Shown: piece after piece, positions 1 through 9,964 of the stretch
Numbering within the stretch: the first letter of the stretch is position 1
Layout: every line of letters starts with the position of its first letter
Source of the DNA: Opitutia bacterium
GTDB taxonomy: Bacteria; Verrucomicrobiota; Verrucomicrobiia; Opitutales; Seribacteraceae
DNA: 33,705 bases
Direction of reading: 5' to 3'
NCBI GenBank assembly: GCA_002689665.1
Contig: NZEN01000005.1
Location: 129,443 to 163,147 of the forward strand
Notes under the pieces: generated by a model
The model's input: only the letters and a program-made list of their open reading frames with translations
Told to the model about the DNA's origin: nothing
Databases searched by the model: none
Made by a program: the position numbers and the translations under genes

Positions 1-792
1 CTTTATGTCGAAAAATATTTGGAAAACCCAAGGCACATTGAATTTCAAATCATGGCCGACAAACATGGCAATGTCGTTCATCTTGGTGAGCGAGATTGCT
101 CAGTTCAGAGAAGACATCAAAAAGTAATTGAGGAAGCTCCCTCGCCTTTTTTAGATAAGACTCTGCGAAACCGCATGGGGAAAGCGGCCATCAAAGCAGC
201 AGAAGCTTGTGATTATGTCAATGCCGGCACCATTGAATTTTTGGTCGATGCAAAAGGAAATTTTTATTTCATCGAAATGAATACTAGAATTCAGGTCGAG
301 CACGGAGTCACTGAAGAGGCGACCGGAGTAGACTTGATCAAGGAACAAATTCAAGTTGCATCAGGTAATCGACTCAGCTTTTCACAAAAAGATGTAGTTC
401 TAAGTAAACACGCAATTGAATGCAGAATCTGCGCAGAAAACCCTGCAAGAAACTTCATACCCTCGCCTGGTACGATTGATTTATATTACGCCCCAGGCGG
501 GCATGGAGTAAGAGTTGATTCTCATGCGTACGGAGGATACACAGTTTCTCCGCACTACGATAGCATGATTTGTAAGCTAATTACCTATGGCAGAACTCGA
601 AAAATTGCGATGGATCGAATGTATCGTGCTCTAAGTGAATATATAATTAGAGGAATTGATACCAATATCGAATTTGTTAAAGCAGTCGTGCTTGATCCAG
701 CATTTAGGCAAGGAGAAGCAACAACTTCTTATGTCGAAGAGTTCTTAGCTCGTGCCCCAAAAGATTTATTTGAAAATGATAAAAGCGATTAA
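1..792 (+). CDS. accC: Acetyl-CoA carboxylase biotin carboxylase subunit, 3' part (5' end outside window)
   Basis: The reading frame is open from base 1, so this is the C-terminal ~263 residues of a ~450-residue protein; the TTG at base 19 is internal. Biotin carboxylase carboxylates biotin on BCCP using ATP and bicarbonate, the first step of fatty acid synthesis. Visible hallmarks are the ATP-grasp active-site segment [12 protein letters not shown] (metal-binding Glu residues and catalytic Asn/Arg), [15 protein letters not shown] before it, and the C-terminal biotin carboxylase domain from about residue 140 ([24 protein letters not shown]). The usual HPVTE after the active site is HGVTE here, a mild change. 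It is followed after 12 bases by an Asp23-family gene on the same strand, suggesting one transcript. AccC is preferred over pyruvate carboxylase because the chain ends right after the C-terminal domain. Confidence 0.93.
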   Translation, partial: LYVEKYLENPRHIEFQIMADKHGNVVHLGERDCSVQRRHQKVIEEAPSPFLDKTLRNRMGKAAIKAAEACDYVNAGTIEFLVDAKGNFYFIEMNTRIQVEHGVTEEATGVDLIKEQIQVASGNRLSFSQKDVVLSKHAIECRICAENPARNFIPSPGTIDLYYAPGGHGVRVDSHAYGGYTVSPHYDSMICKLITYGRTRKIAMDRMYRALSEYIIRGIDTNIEFVKAVVLDPAFRQGEATTSYVEEFLARAPKDLFENDKSD

Positions 793-804
793 CTACTCAT
801 CAAA

Positions 805-1254
805 ATGACAAAGAAGAAACCAGAAACCGAGGAAGAGATAATACCAACTATTTCAGAAGAATCAAGTGAGCTCGGAACGATCAGAATCAATCACAGTGTT
901 GTTGCTGGGATAGTTCGATTAGCAACTCAGTCCGTTCAAGGAGTGGTGAATGTAGGGGGAGGTGGTGTCGTCGAAGGATTGACCGATTTCTTCTCTAAAA
1001 AAGAGTCCGAGCGGGGGGTAAAGGTTACTGAATCACCTGAAGGTGGATATGAAATCGAAGTCAGGGTGGTTCTAGAGTTCGGTGTAGATTTAGCAAAAAT
1101 AGGTATGCAAATCCAGGAAGCAGTACGAGACCAAATCTTAGCAATGACTGGAAATCATGCCAAAAATATAGATGTCGTTATTGATGATATCAAAATGGAC
1201 TCTGGGGATAAAGATTCAGATGATGATAATTGGACATCAAATGCCTCAAACTAG
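805..1254 (+). CDS. Asp23/Gls24 family envelope stress response protein
   Basis: A 149-residue soluble protein with no signal peptide. The core (about residues 22-125) matches the Asp23 (DUF322) family: a conserved opening GTIRINHSVVAGIVRLA, a glycine-rich turn after QGVVNVGGGG, then an alternating beta/alpha part ending IDVVIDDI. The acidic tail (DSGDKDSDDDN) is likely disordered. In Firmicutes, Asp23 proteins are abundant, membrane-associated and linked to cell-envelope stress; the biochemical role is not settled. Here the gene follows accC and precedes a membrane-anchored relative 7 bases downstream, echoing the Firmicutes Asp23-AmaP pairing. That the two proteins bind each other is inference from this context. 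Confidence 0.85.
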   Translation: MTKKKPETEEEIIPTISEESSELGTIRINHSVVAGIVRLATQSVQGVVNVGGGGVVEGLTDFFSKKESERGVKVTESPEGGYEIEVRVVLEFGVDLAKIGMQIQEAVRDQILAMTGNHAKNIDVVIDDIKMDSGDKDSDDDNWTSNASN

Positions 1255-1261
1255 CTATTGA

Positions 1262-1696
1262 ATGCCATTAGATCTTGAAAACTTTTGGCTATGGGATCTA
1301 GAAGACGCGGTCACTAAACCTGTCTGGTGGTACTCTTGGGTACTACTTGGATTATTAATTCTTATTCTTTGGATTTCCAAACGAATCAAGAAAGACCTAG
1401 TACCGATCTTGTCTGATGAAGAAGGCAATGTAAGAATAACTCCGCATGCACTTCAGGAACTTGTCAGTAAATCGTGTATTGAAATGGAAGGCATTCATGC
1501 ACCTTCCACGATCATCAAATGTCAGAATGGAAAAGTTCGATTGTTAGTCAGGTTGCAAGTGAATACGAATTGCAATGTAAAAGAAGCTAGGCAAGAACTA
1601 AGAAAAAAGATCGAGAGTATAATGGTTAAAAATCTTTGTTTTTCGAATTTTGGAGGAGTTGACTTAATCATCAAGGGTTTTAAAGACTCAAAATAA
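1262..1696 (+). CDS. AmaP-like membrane-anchored Asp23-related protein
   Basis: A 144-residue protein with one strong N-terminal membrane segment (about residues 23-40, rich in Leu/Ile), a short basic stretch (SKRIKKD), then a soluble domain of about 90 residues. The soluble part has the rhythm of AmaP/Asp23-like domains: GNVRITPHALQELV, a GIHAPS turn, two beta strands (KVRLLVRLQV), a helix (KEARQELRKKIESI) and a closing strand (GVDLIIKGF). In Firmicutes, AmaP tethers Asp23 to the membrane, so this is the likely anchor for the product of the preceding gene (7-base gap). The family assignment rests on fold pattern and context rather than strong motif identity. Confidence 0.6.
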   Translation: MPLDLENFWLWDLEDAVTKPVWWYSWVLLGLLILILWISKRIKKDLVPILSDEEGNVRITPHALQELVSKSCIEMEGIHAPSTIIKCQNGKVRLLVRLQVNTNCNVKEARQELRKKIESIMVKNLCFSNFGGVDLIIKGFKDSK

Positions 1697-1711
1697 TTTA
1701 TTGCAACTCCT

Positions 1712-2800
1712 CTACCTCTTAAGAACTGGTTTGGAAAACTCTATGGGTAATAACTTGCCCCTTACCTCTGCGTACCAATCTGAAGATCGTTTTTGTTTTA
1801 TAAACTCAGATGTAATGTAAGCAGTTCCAATTGGAGTCTTAGCCAAGGGAGAAAACCCTCCAGACAATACCCTGCCTGCACTGGTTTCGTTAAAAAAAAC
1901 AGAACTTCCTTCGCGCGGAATTCTTCTATCGCGAACTTCATAGTGCAAAACTTGACCAAAATTTTTCTCATTCAGTTGTTTTTGCAAAGCCATTTTACCC
2001 ACAAAATCTTCTTTATCGAAGCAAGCAGCCCACAACAACCTAGCCTCGACTGGAGAAATTTCTTCAGAAATCTCATGCCCGTGGAGACAGAAACCAGCCT
2101 CCAGTCTCAAGGAATCACGAGCCGCAAGTCCAACCCAAGAAGTATCTGTAGATGATGATGAAATTAAGCTCGCAAATTTTGACAAGACACTAATTGGCAA
2201 AAAGATTTCAAATCCGTCTTCTCCTGTATATCCAGTCCTAGCAATGTAGCTTTGTTCTCCCCATATTTCCCTTTTGGCAAAATGCATGCGAGAGATATTG
2301 GAGCAATACTCTGGCATTAATTTGGTAAGAAAGTTAATTGCTTTTGGACCTTGCACTGCTATCAACCCATAATCATCTGAAAGATCCGTAAGAGAACATT
2401 CGAAGGACTCTACAAAAGTCTGTAAATGTAAAAAATCTTTCTGAGCATTGGATGCATTTACACAGAGAAAAAATTCATACGAAGATATTCGATATACAAT
2501 CAGATCGTCGATTACACCTCCGTTTTCGTTACACATCAAAGAATAGATAGCCTGTCCATCTTGAATTCTATTTAAATTATTAGTGAGAACATAATTCAAA
2601 AAATCAATTGCCTCTGGTCCCTTGATTAATATCTCGCCCATATGACTCACATCAAAAAAACCAAACTCCTCACGAACTCTCAGATGCTCAGCTACAGAAC
2701 TGCCATACGAGACCGGCATATCCCAACCAGCGAAAGTAGTAAACTTGGCGGAGTTACTGAGGTGAAAATCGTGAAGTGGTAATCGTTTTACATTATTCAT
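1712..2800 (-). CDS. gcvT: Glycine cleavage system T protein (aminomethyltransferase)
   Basis: A 362-residue protein, normal length for GcvT. It transfers the methylene group from the aminomethyl-lipoyl H protein to tetrahydrofolate, releasing ammonia. Visible motifs: LHDFHL and AGWDMPVSYG at the N terminus, FDVSHMGEILIKGP, GGVIDDLIVYR (containing the folate-interacting Asp), GLIAVQGPKA, RTGYTGEDGFEIF, and ARDSLRLEAGFCLHGHEI. The ATG at 2800 is preferred over the TTG four codons further upstream because it starts right at the conserved N terminus. No gcvH or gcvP lies in the window, so the rest of the system must be elsewhere. It is transcribed toward the amaP-like gene with only 15 bases between stops, and divergently from the CNNM/CBS gene. 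Confidence 0.93.
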   Translation of the reverse strand: MNNVKRLPLHDFHLSNSAKFTTFAGWDMPVSYGSSVAEHLRVREEFGFFDVSHMGEILIKGPEAIDFLNYVLTNNLNRIQDGQAIYSLMCNENGGVIDDLIVYRISSYEFFLCVNASNAQKDFLHLQTFVESFECSLTDLSDDYGLIAVQGPKAINFLTKLMPEYCSNISRMHFAKREIWGEQSYIARTGYTGEDGFEIFLPISVLSKFASLISSSSTDTSWVGLAARDSLRLEAGFCLHGHEISEEISPVEARLLWAACFDKEDFVGKMALQKQLNEKNFGQVLHYEVRDRRIPREGSSVFFNETSAGRVLSGGFSPLAKTPIGTAYITSEFIKQKRSSDWYAEVRGKLLPIEFSKPVLKR

Positions 2801-2891
2801 AGAGATCAAGGCTTGCCTTCATCTTTACCAAAGACTTTCCTGTCTAGAAATGATAAAAGACCCAGTCAAAAAAATCATTCGCATTTAACAA

Positions 2892-3941
2892 ATGACAATC
2901 GAACTTGTTTTAGCAATAAGTCTAACGATTGGGATCTCAGCACTTTGCTCAACCCTCGAAGCTATGATTCTCAGCATTACCGTAGCTGAAATTGAATCTC
3001 TTAAGGAGAAAAAACCAAAAAAAGGAAAACTTCTCGAAAAATTTAAAATTGAACTGGAAGAAACCAGTTCAGCCATTCTAAGCTTAAATACCATTGCTAA
3101 TACACTCGGAGCCACCCTTGTGGGAGGGTTAGCTGAAAAAACCTTCGGTAGCCAAGGTAACAGCCTTCTTATTTTTGCTCTTGGTATGACTTTAGGAATT
3201 TTATTTTTCTCTGAAATCCTTCCTAAAAACCTAGCTGTCTCATATCGCTACGAGATGGCACAGAAACTCGTTATTCCACTGGCCATAGTAAGATGGTGTA
3301 TGGCACCAATTTCTAAAATTTGTAAGGTTACAGTTAGAGCTATTGTGCCTCCCAAAGACAAACAAACAGAAAGCGACGAGCAGGAAATCATTCTTTTAGC
3401 ACAGAAAGGTGCGAAAGAAGGAACATTGACGAGCGAGGAGAGCGACCTGGTTACTAACGCCCTTCAACTAGACAACCTAAAGGTAGAAGAAATAATGACT
3501 CCAAGAACAGTTATGTTTGCTCTAGACGAAACCTTAACTGTTGAGCAAGTATTTAGAGAACACCCAAATATTCCTTTCGCAAGAATTCCGCTAACCCAGG
3601 AAAACATTGATCATGTCTCTGGTCTAGTAAGACGAAGAGACCTGCATAGTGCCATAGTGGATGGGAAAGGTAAAAAAACGATCAGGGAATTATCCAGGGA
3701 GGTTATTTTTGTCCCTGAAAACGCAACCGCAGACAAAGCACTTAGGTTATTGCTCAACGAGCATTGCCAATTAAGCGTAGTAGTGGATGAATATGGCTCT
3801 GTAGCTGGTGTTTTAGCTATGGAAGACATTATCGAAAGTATTATCGGGCAAGAGATATTTGAACATGATGATATTGCAGTCGACATGAGAGAATTGGCGA
3901 AAAGACGTCATGAGTCTCAAAAACTCAAAAAAAATAAATAA
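2892..3941 (+). CDS. CNNM (DUF21)/CBS-pair membrane protein, CorC/HlyC-type
   Basis: A 349-residue protein. The N-terminal ~150 residues form a CNNM/DUF21 domain with hydrophobic segments at about 1-25, 65-90, 95-115 and 125-145, including GILFFSEILPKNLAV, typical of the family. A regulatory CBS pair follows: MTPRTVMFALDE (about residue 200) opens CBS1, and QLSVVVDEYGSVAGVLAMEDIIESIIG closes CBS2. The C-terminal CorC_HlyC domain found in many relatives is absent; the chain ends in a basic tail. Related proteins are linked to magnesium or cobalt transport; the name hemolysin is historical. It lies 8 bases upstream of lgt, so the two are probably co-transcribed. Confidence 0.85.
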   Translation: MTIELVLAISLTIGISALCSTLEAMILSITVAEIESLKEKKPKKGKLLEKFKIELEETSSAILSLNTIANTLGATLVGGLAEKTFGSQGNSLLIFALGMTLGILFFSEILPKNLAVSYRYEMAQKLVIPLAIVRWCMAPISKICKVTVRAIVPPKDKQTESDEQEIILLAQKGAKEGTLTSEESDLVTNALQLDNLKVEEIMTPRTVMFALDETLTVEQVFREHPNIPFARIPLTQENIDHVSGLVRRRDLHSAIVDGKGKKTIRELSREVIFVPENATADKALRLLLNEHCQLSVVVDEYGSVAGVLAMEDIIESIIGQEIFEHDDIAVDMRELAKRRHESQKLKKNK

Positions 3942-3949
3942 ATCGATAG

Positions 3950-4798
3950 ATGTCATTTTCCTTATCAACTTCCTCCTATTGGATTCATGATTTAAGCCCA
4001 TTTCTCTGGAGGTTCCCCGGTGAATTAGCTAATTGGGGTCCTGGAGGAATAAGGTGGTATGGAATATCTTATTTGCTGGGTTTTATTTCTGCTTATTTTC
4101 TTCTTAAATTATACTTTAAACATAATCGAAGTCCTTACGATCAAGAGCAGATTATGAATCTTATTACTTTTCAAATAATAGGAGTTCTGATTGGAGGAAG
4201 AATTGGGTACTTGCTTTTATACCAAGGTGAAAAATTTCTTAGCGACCCCTTGACGATTTTTAGAGTCTGGGAAGGAGGCATGGCCAGCCATGGTGGATTC
4301 GTTGGAGTCTTTGTTGCCACACTTTGGTATGCTAAAAAATCCTCTCAAAGTATTAAGCCAATCGGCGATTTAATCGTTTCGATCGTTCCTCCGGGGCTAT
4401 TTTTCGGTAGAATAGCAAATTTTATTAATGGAGAGCTTTGGGGGAAAGTAACCCAGGTTGAATGGGGAGTAATCTTTCCCAAGGCACCTGATTTCGCTTT
4501 GGGAATGGCTAGACACCCCTCACAGATTTATGCGGCAATTTCTGAAGGACTGATTCCATTTATTTATATTCAATGGAGATTTTGGAGGTCTTCGATAACA
4601 AATAAATACCCTGGTCAATTAGCAGGAGAATTTCTAATTCTTTATTCCATTGCCAGAATATTCAATGAACTTTTTCGGGAACCAGACGCCACTTTGCTTT
4701 TCGGAATAAGTCGAGGTCAGTTTTATTCAATTTTCCTCCTAATTGGTGGTGCTTTCATTGTTTATTGGGCAAGAAAAGCTGAAGATACCGCAAAATAA
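3950..4798 (+). CDS. lgt: Prolipoprotein diacylglyceryl transferase
   Basis: A 282-residue integral inner-membrane enzyme that attaches diacylglycerol from phosphatidylglycerol to the lipobox cysteine of prolipoproteins. Diagnostic signatures are present: IRWYGISYLLGF near residue 35, WEGGMASHGG at 107-116 (with the conserved His), and the Lgt signature GRIANFINGELWG at 153-165. Seven or so hydrophobic segments are visible, and the length is typical. The ATG is 8 bases after the CNNM/CBS gene. The gene ends 115 bases before mreB, in a gap where a new promoter is likely. Confidence 0.95.
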   Translation: MSFSLSTSSYWIHDLSPFLWRFPGELANWGPGGIRWYGISYLLGFISAYFLLKLYFKHNRSPYDQEQIMNLITFQIIGVLIGGRIGYLLLYQGEKFLSDPLTIFRVWEGGMASHGGFVGVFVATLWYAKKSSQSIKPIGDLIVSIVPPGLFFGRIANFINGELWGKVTQVEWGVIFPKAPDFALGMARHPSQIYAAISEGLIPFIYIQWRFWRSSITNKYPGQLAGEFLILYSIARIFNELFREPDATLLFGISRGQFYSIFLLIGGAFIVYWARKAEDTAK

Positions 4799-4877
4799 AT
4801 CTAGATACTTGAAAAGTTGTTCACTTTTAAACTCTAATTATTTTCGTTTTGTCAATTATTTGTCTTTGACACCATGA

Positions 4878-5954
<1,077 letters not shown>

Positions 5955-5964
5955 TTGGGCACCA

Positions 5965-6825
5965 TTGGCCAATAATAAACAAAGGCCAAATGGAAAACCC
6001 TTCTTTTTTCTGGGAATCATTCTTGTTGCTTGGCTATTAGTCCCAACCACATGGAAAATTATATTCAAATCAGCATTTGACGAGTTTCATGCTCCCATCT
6101 GGGAAGCGAGTAGCCGAATTCGTGATCTGTCCCATTATTGGGGTCATATTTCAGACTCCAAAAATACGCTCATCGAGAAAGGCCGTGACCATCAGAGAAT
6201 CTTATCGGATGCCTATTTGCAAATAAGCAGGAAAGAAGATCTCGATAGGGAATTGAAAACCCTACGAATATTAAATAAGGAAATTCGGGATTTAGAAAAA
6301 TCTCTTAATGTTTTACCCGCTCTGTCAGTTTCTCCAGAGTTAGCCAGGGTCACACATCGGACTATTTCAGGCTGGTCTCAAAATTTTGAGATAAATAAAG
6401 GAAAAAACTTTCAAATCAATCAAGGAGCGGGTGTTATTTCGGCAATCGGAATGGTAGGCAAAATAGAAAAAGTTAGCTCCCGCTCTTCAACGGTCCAACT
6501 TTTAACCAATCAGGAGTTCCGAGTTGTTGCTCATATAAAAGAAGATGAAAGGCCCATTACTTATAGAGGTGCAGGTGTTTCGTTCGGCAGGCAAAATCTT
6601 GGTTTCATAATGGATATTCCTCAAGATGTATCAATTCCCGAGGATGGTTTTCTTGAAATTGTCAGTTCATCCCTCGGAGGAACTTTTCCACAAAATTTAA
6701 GCATTGGAAAGGTCTTCGAATTAGAACCTAGTGTGGACGGTTTGTTCCAAAGCGCTCAAGTTATTTTAAGCTCTGATCTTAACATAATCAAAGAAGTGAC
6801 GATCCTAAACAGTGATTATGAATAA
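5965..6825 (+). CDS. mreC: Rod shape-determining protein MreC
   Basis: A 286-residue bitopic protein: a basic N terminus, one membrane helix (about residues 13-29), a coiled-coil segment (about 75-110, ending EIRDLEKSL) and a periplasmic beta domain with the MreC-type sequence GVISAIGMVGKIEKVSSRSSTVQLL. It bridges MreB and the elongation synthases, PBP2 in particular. The start appears to be a TTG 10 bases after the mreB stop; no in-frame ATG lies upstream and starting later would remove the membrane anchor. It overlaps the start of mreD. Confidence 0.92.
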   Translation: MANNKQRPNGKPFFFLGIILVAWLLVPTTWKIIFKSAFDEFHAPIWEASSRIRDLSHYWGHISDSKNTLIEKGRDHQRILSDAYLQISRKEDLDRELKTLRILNKEIRDLEKSLNVLPALSVSPELARVTHRTISGWSQNFEINKGKNFQINQGAGVISAIGMVGKIEKVSSRSSTVQLLTNQEFRVVAHIKEDERPITYRGAGVSFGRQNLGFIMDIPQDVSIPEDGFLEIVSSSLGGTFPQNLSIGKVFELEPSVDGLFQSAQVILSSDLNIIKEVTILNSDYE

Positions 6826-7357
6826 GATTTCCAATTATTTACTTCTTTTAGCCGCAGCTCTTTACTGCTTCATCCTGCACCTATTTATAACCTTTCTTAA
6901 TTCAACTTTCGCTCAAATTGGAATTTACTGTTTGATTCCATCACTTTTTCTTTTTACCCCACCTCTACTAAGTAAGAATTTCTCCCTAGTTTTAATCATT
7001 TTCAATGGTTTCATGCTAGACTATCACCACCATTTACCCCTTGGATTTAATGTTTTTTTACTTGTCGGCTTGCATCTGTTGACTCAGGGGAATTTTAAAC
7101 TGAGTAGAAACTATGAATCGAGCGTTAGCAGAACCCTGCCAATTCTCATAAATGTTTCTTTTTTCTTCTGCTTATATTTTTTTACGCAGATGCAGATATC
7201 TTCCTCAAACGAATGGAATCTTTCAAAATTCTTTATCGACTTATTAGTTTCAACAATCATGTTGATCTTTTTCCTAAGGCCTCACCTTCAGATTCTCCAG
7301 ATCCTTAGTACGAAGTCCCATTCGTTACCCATCAATAAATCACTGGTAAAAGAATAA
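6818..7357 (+). CDS. mreD: MreD-like rod shape-determining membrane protein
   Basis: A 179-residue, strongly hydrophobic protein with about five membrane segments, in the canonical position between mreC and the PBP2 gene. MreD sequences diverge quickly, and the call rests on position, size and hydrophobicity together with the FNGFMLDYHHHLPLG segment, which resembles the family's GLLxDxxxxxPLG region. The ATG at 6818 overlaps the mreC stop by 8 bases; a GTG two codons upstream (6812) is the alternative. MrdA starts one base after its stop codon, indicating tight co-translation. Confidence 0.75.
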   Translation: MNKISNYLLLLAAALYCFILHLFITFLNSTFAQIGIYCLIPSLFLFTPPLLSKNFSLVLIIFNGFMLDYHHHLPLGFNVFLLVGLHLLTQGNFKLSRNYESSVSRTLPILINVSFFFCLYFFTQMQISSSNEWNLSKFFIDLLVSTIMLIFFLRPHLQILQILSTKSHSLPINKSLVKE

Positions 7358-7358
7358 G

Positions 7359-9941
7359 ATGGAGGTGTTTTTTCCAGAAGGCCGTAGATTAATTGTCTTT
7401 AAAATACTCTTCGGCATCTTATTTGCCACCTTAAGTATTTTTTTGATCTATCGCCAATTTTTCCAATACCATGAATTTAAAGAGCAAGAAAGGAAACAGG
7501 GCCAAAGAAGAATCATTAGACCTGGACCAAGGGGAGATATTTTTGATCGAAATGGAAGACTGCTCATTGGCAATCAGGCTCACTTCTCTGCAAAACTTCA
7601 CATAGGGTCTATCGATCAAGAGATTTGGGAAAAAAAGAAAAAACTTCGGAATACTTCCATTCGCCTTTTGGAAGAACTTAAGAAAAAGCCTTATTTGGAA
7701 GTAGAACAGCTCATCAGCTATGGATTTCAACAAGCTGAGATCAAAAATCGCTTTATTCGGTTTTCAGGGAAGGCAAGAATTGTGAATCAAGAACCTGAAA
7801 GGGTAAGTCTTTTTTTTCAAGGTAAACGAGTGGATGTGGATCAAGACAGCAACGGTAACTGGCATTCAAAAATTAATGGAATAAATTCAAACCAAAAGAG
7901 TTCCTTACAAATAAGGAACTCTCAGAAATCAATCTCTGTAAATCTTGCGAATTTATTTAAGGTTTTATTCGAAATTAATGACCAAGGAGACTTCAAAACA
8001 ATTTTTCCAGTAGAAGAAAGTTCCGAAGGATCTAAAATTCTAAATTTTTTCTCTCCTAATAAACCAGCATGGGAAGGAATCTTTTCCTCAAGTGGATCCT
8101 CAATCGGATGGGAGGCTAGATTGGCCATAATTCAAAAATATACAAATTCCGTAAATCTACTGACTGGAAGAAATAAGCAATTTACTCTCAAGGAGATTAT
8201 CAAACATTGGAGGGAAAAACTTCTTCTTCCAATCGAATTAGCAAGTGATCTTAAACCCATTGAATATGCTCGATTAGTGGAAGGGATAAGTGCCCACTCC
8301 CCTATTGAGGTTCAAGCAGAAGCAATCAGGCACTACCCCTACAGAGACTTGGCTTCTCATGTTTTGGGATATGTGGGTAGCGGTTACATCGCAAACCCCG
8401 AAGGTTTATCAGGCGAGGATTTAGCTACTTATGAAATAAAGGGCAGGACAGGAAAAGCTGGTTTAGAGAAGGTTTGGGACCAACATCTCAGGGGAGTCGA
8501 TGGGGGCGAAATTTGGAGGGTAAACCCTGACGGAACAAGGTATGAGCAACTTGAGAAGAAAGTTTCACAAAAAGGAAAAGATCTCACAATCAGCATAGAC
8601 GCAGATCTTCAAAGAATAGCAGAAACATCTATCGAAAAAATGGTTTTTTCAGTGGCTCAATCTAGAATTCTTCCTGATCAAGACTGGAGGAAGACCATCC
8701 TGAGAAGAACCAACCAAGCTCTCCTTGGGTCGAATGAAAAGAAAGTTCCTGCCCAACTATTACTCTCGGCATTTGTTGATGCTCCATTTCCTCTTAGTGG
8801 TGAGCAAGCTTCAACTGTTGCTGGTTTTCAGGGTACTTCGAATGATGCACAAAAGTTACTCAAACTTCTTTATGCCAGGGGAGTGCTGGCTAAGCCAAAT
8901 CTTGAAATTGATGAATTTGAACTAGCTCCGCCACCTTTGCCCCCAGGTGCAGCTGTTCTCATTGACTTAAAAAGCGGAGAAATTCTAGCTTTAGCAAGTA
9001 AGCCAAACTACGATTTATCGAAACTAACTCCTTTCATTCCACAATCTGTTTACGATCAAATCCAAAGACGGGAGGCATGGCTACCCAGAGCATGGCATCC
9101 CGGATATGCTCCAGCTTCCCCTTTTAAATTGATTTCCGCAATTGCCGGATACAAGGCAGGTCAACTGGACGCAAATGAGACGAAGACATGTGACGGAATT
9201 TATCGAGGAATGGAATGCCATGTTTTCCCGGGAATCCATGGTGAGATGAATCTTGAGGATGCCATATCGCAAAGTTGCAATGTTTACTTTTACAGACTTG
9301 CGGAAAAAATCGGATTTCAAAACTTAATTGATACAGCAAGAGAGCTTGGGCTTGATAAAAGTCCATCAATAGAAGTCCCAAGCTTACGAGATAACCCGAT
9401 TGTTCCTGATCCCAGATGGAAAAGAAAACGAATCGGAGTTCGTTGGACTTTAGAGGATACTTTTAACATAGCTATAGGACAGGGTGGGTTAAGGCAAAGC
9501 CCCCTTCAAATGGCATGCATGGTAGCCCGTATTGCTACAAACAGAAAAGAATTTAAACCAACTTTAATGCACAGTAAAAACGCCTCGCTTCCACCCTGCC
9601 CTGAACTCGGGATCGACAATGCATTTTTGAATGAAATTATAAAAGGAATGAGGAAAGCAACAGAGCAAGGAACCGCCCGAAGGTGCCAAATCAAAGGTAT
9701 CTCTATCGCGGGAAAAACGGGTACGGGTCAATGGAGAAATCATAACATGAATTTGAACCTTGCTTGGTTTGTCGGATTTGCACCTGTAGAAAAACCCGAA
9801 ATTGCTGTAGCAACCCTCGTTGAAGGTGTAATCCCTCAGGATCATGTTCAAGGAGGGTTGACAGCAACTCCTATCGCCAGAGATCTAATCCAAGCCTATT
9901 TTGAACAGAAGAATGCCAAGCTAGCCTTCGGTAAAAACTAA
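7359..9941 (+). CDS. mrdA: Penicillin-binding protein 2 (elongation transpeptidase), oversized
   Basis: An 860-residue class B PBP, against roughly 600-650 in most species. A membrane anchor at about 12-30 is followed by the conserved RGDIFDRNG (58-66). The transpeptidase motifs are complete: nucleophile SPFK (Ser587, Lys590), SCN (639-641) and KTG (786-788). It cross-links peptidoglycan during elongation together with MreBCD and RodA; no rodA follows here. Two regions are longer than usual: the pedestal, where the ASHVLGYVG element lies near residue 330 instead of about 170, and about 95 residues (430-525) between the start of the catalytic domain (LQRIAETSIEKM) and GAAVLIDLKSGEILALAS. Both are in frame with no sign of error. 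Confidence 0.92.
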   Translation: MEVFFPEGRRLIVFKILFGILFATLSIFLIYRQFFQYHEFKEQERKQGQRRIIRPGPRGDIFDRNGRLLIGNQAHFSAKLHIGSIDQEIWEKKKKLRNTSIRLLEELKKKPYLEVEQLISYGFQQAEIKNRFIRFSGKARIVNQEPERVSLFFQGKRVDVDQDSNGNWHSKINGINSNQKSSLQIRNSQKSISVNLANLFKVLFEINDQGDFKTIFPVEESSEGSKILNFFSPNKPAWEGIFSSSGSSIGWEARLAIIQKYTNSVNLLTGRNKQFTLKEIIKHWREKLLLPIELASDLKPIEYARLVEGISAHSPIEVQAEAIRHYPYRDLASHVLGYVGSGYIANPEGLSGEDLATYEIKGRTGKAGLEKVWDQHLRGVDGGEIWRVNPDGTRYEQLEKKVSQKGKDLTISIDADLQRIAETSIEKMVFSVAQSRILPDQDWRKTILRRTNQALLGSNEKKVPAQLLLSAFVDAPFPLSGEQASTVAGFQGTSNDAQKLLKLLYARGVLAKPNLEIDEFELAPPPLPPGAAVLIDLKSGEILALASKPNYDLSKLTPFIPQSVYDQIQRREAWLPRAWHPGYAPASPFKLISAIAGYKAGQLDANETKTCDGIYRGMECHVFPGIHGEMNLEDAISQSCNVYFYRLAEKIGFQNLIDTARELGLDKSPSIEVPSLRDNPIVPDPRWKRKRIGVRWTLEDTFNIAIGQGGLRQSPLQMACMVARIATNRKEFKPTLMHSKNASLPPCPELGIDNAFLNEIIKGMRKATEQGTARRCQIKGISIAGKTGTGQWRNHNMNLNLAWFVGFAPVEKPEIAVATLVEGVIPQDHVQGGLTATPIARDLIQAYFEQKNAKLAFGKN

Positions 9942-9964
9942 AACATTGCCAACAAATTTAAATT

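Noticed and set aside
9081-9381. Overlapping reverse-strand open frames of 79 and 85 codons within mrdA.
   Set aside because: They are antisense to the conserved transpeptidase region, have no recognisable domains and no start signals; shadows of the real gene.
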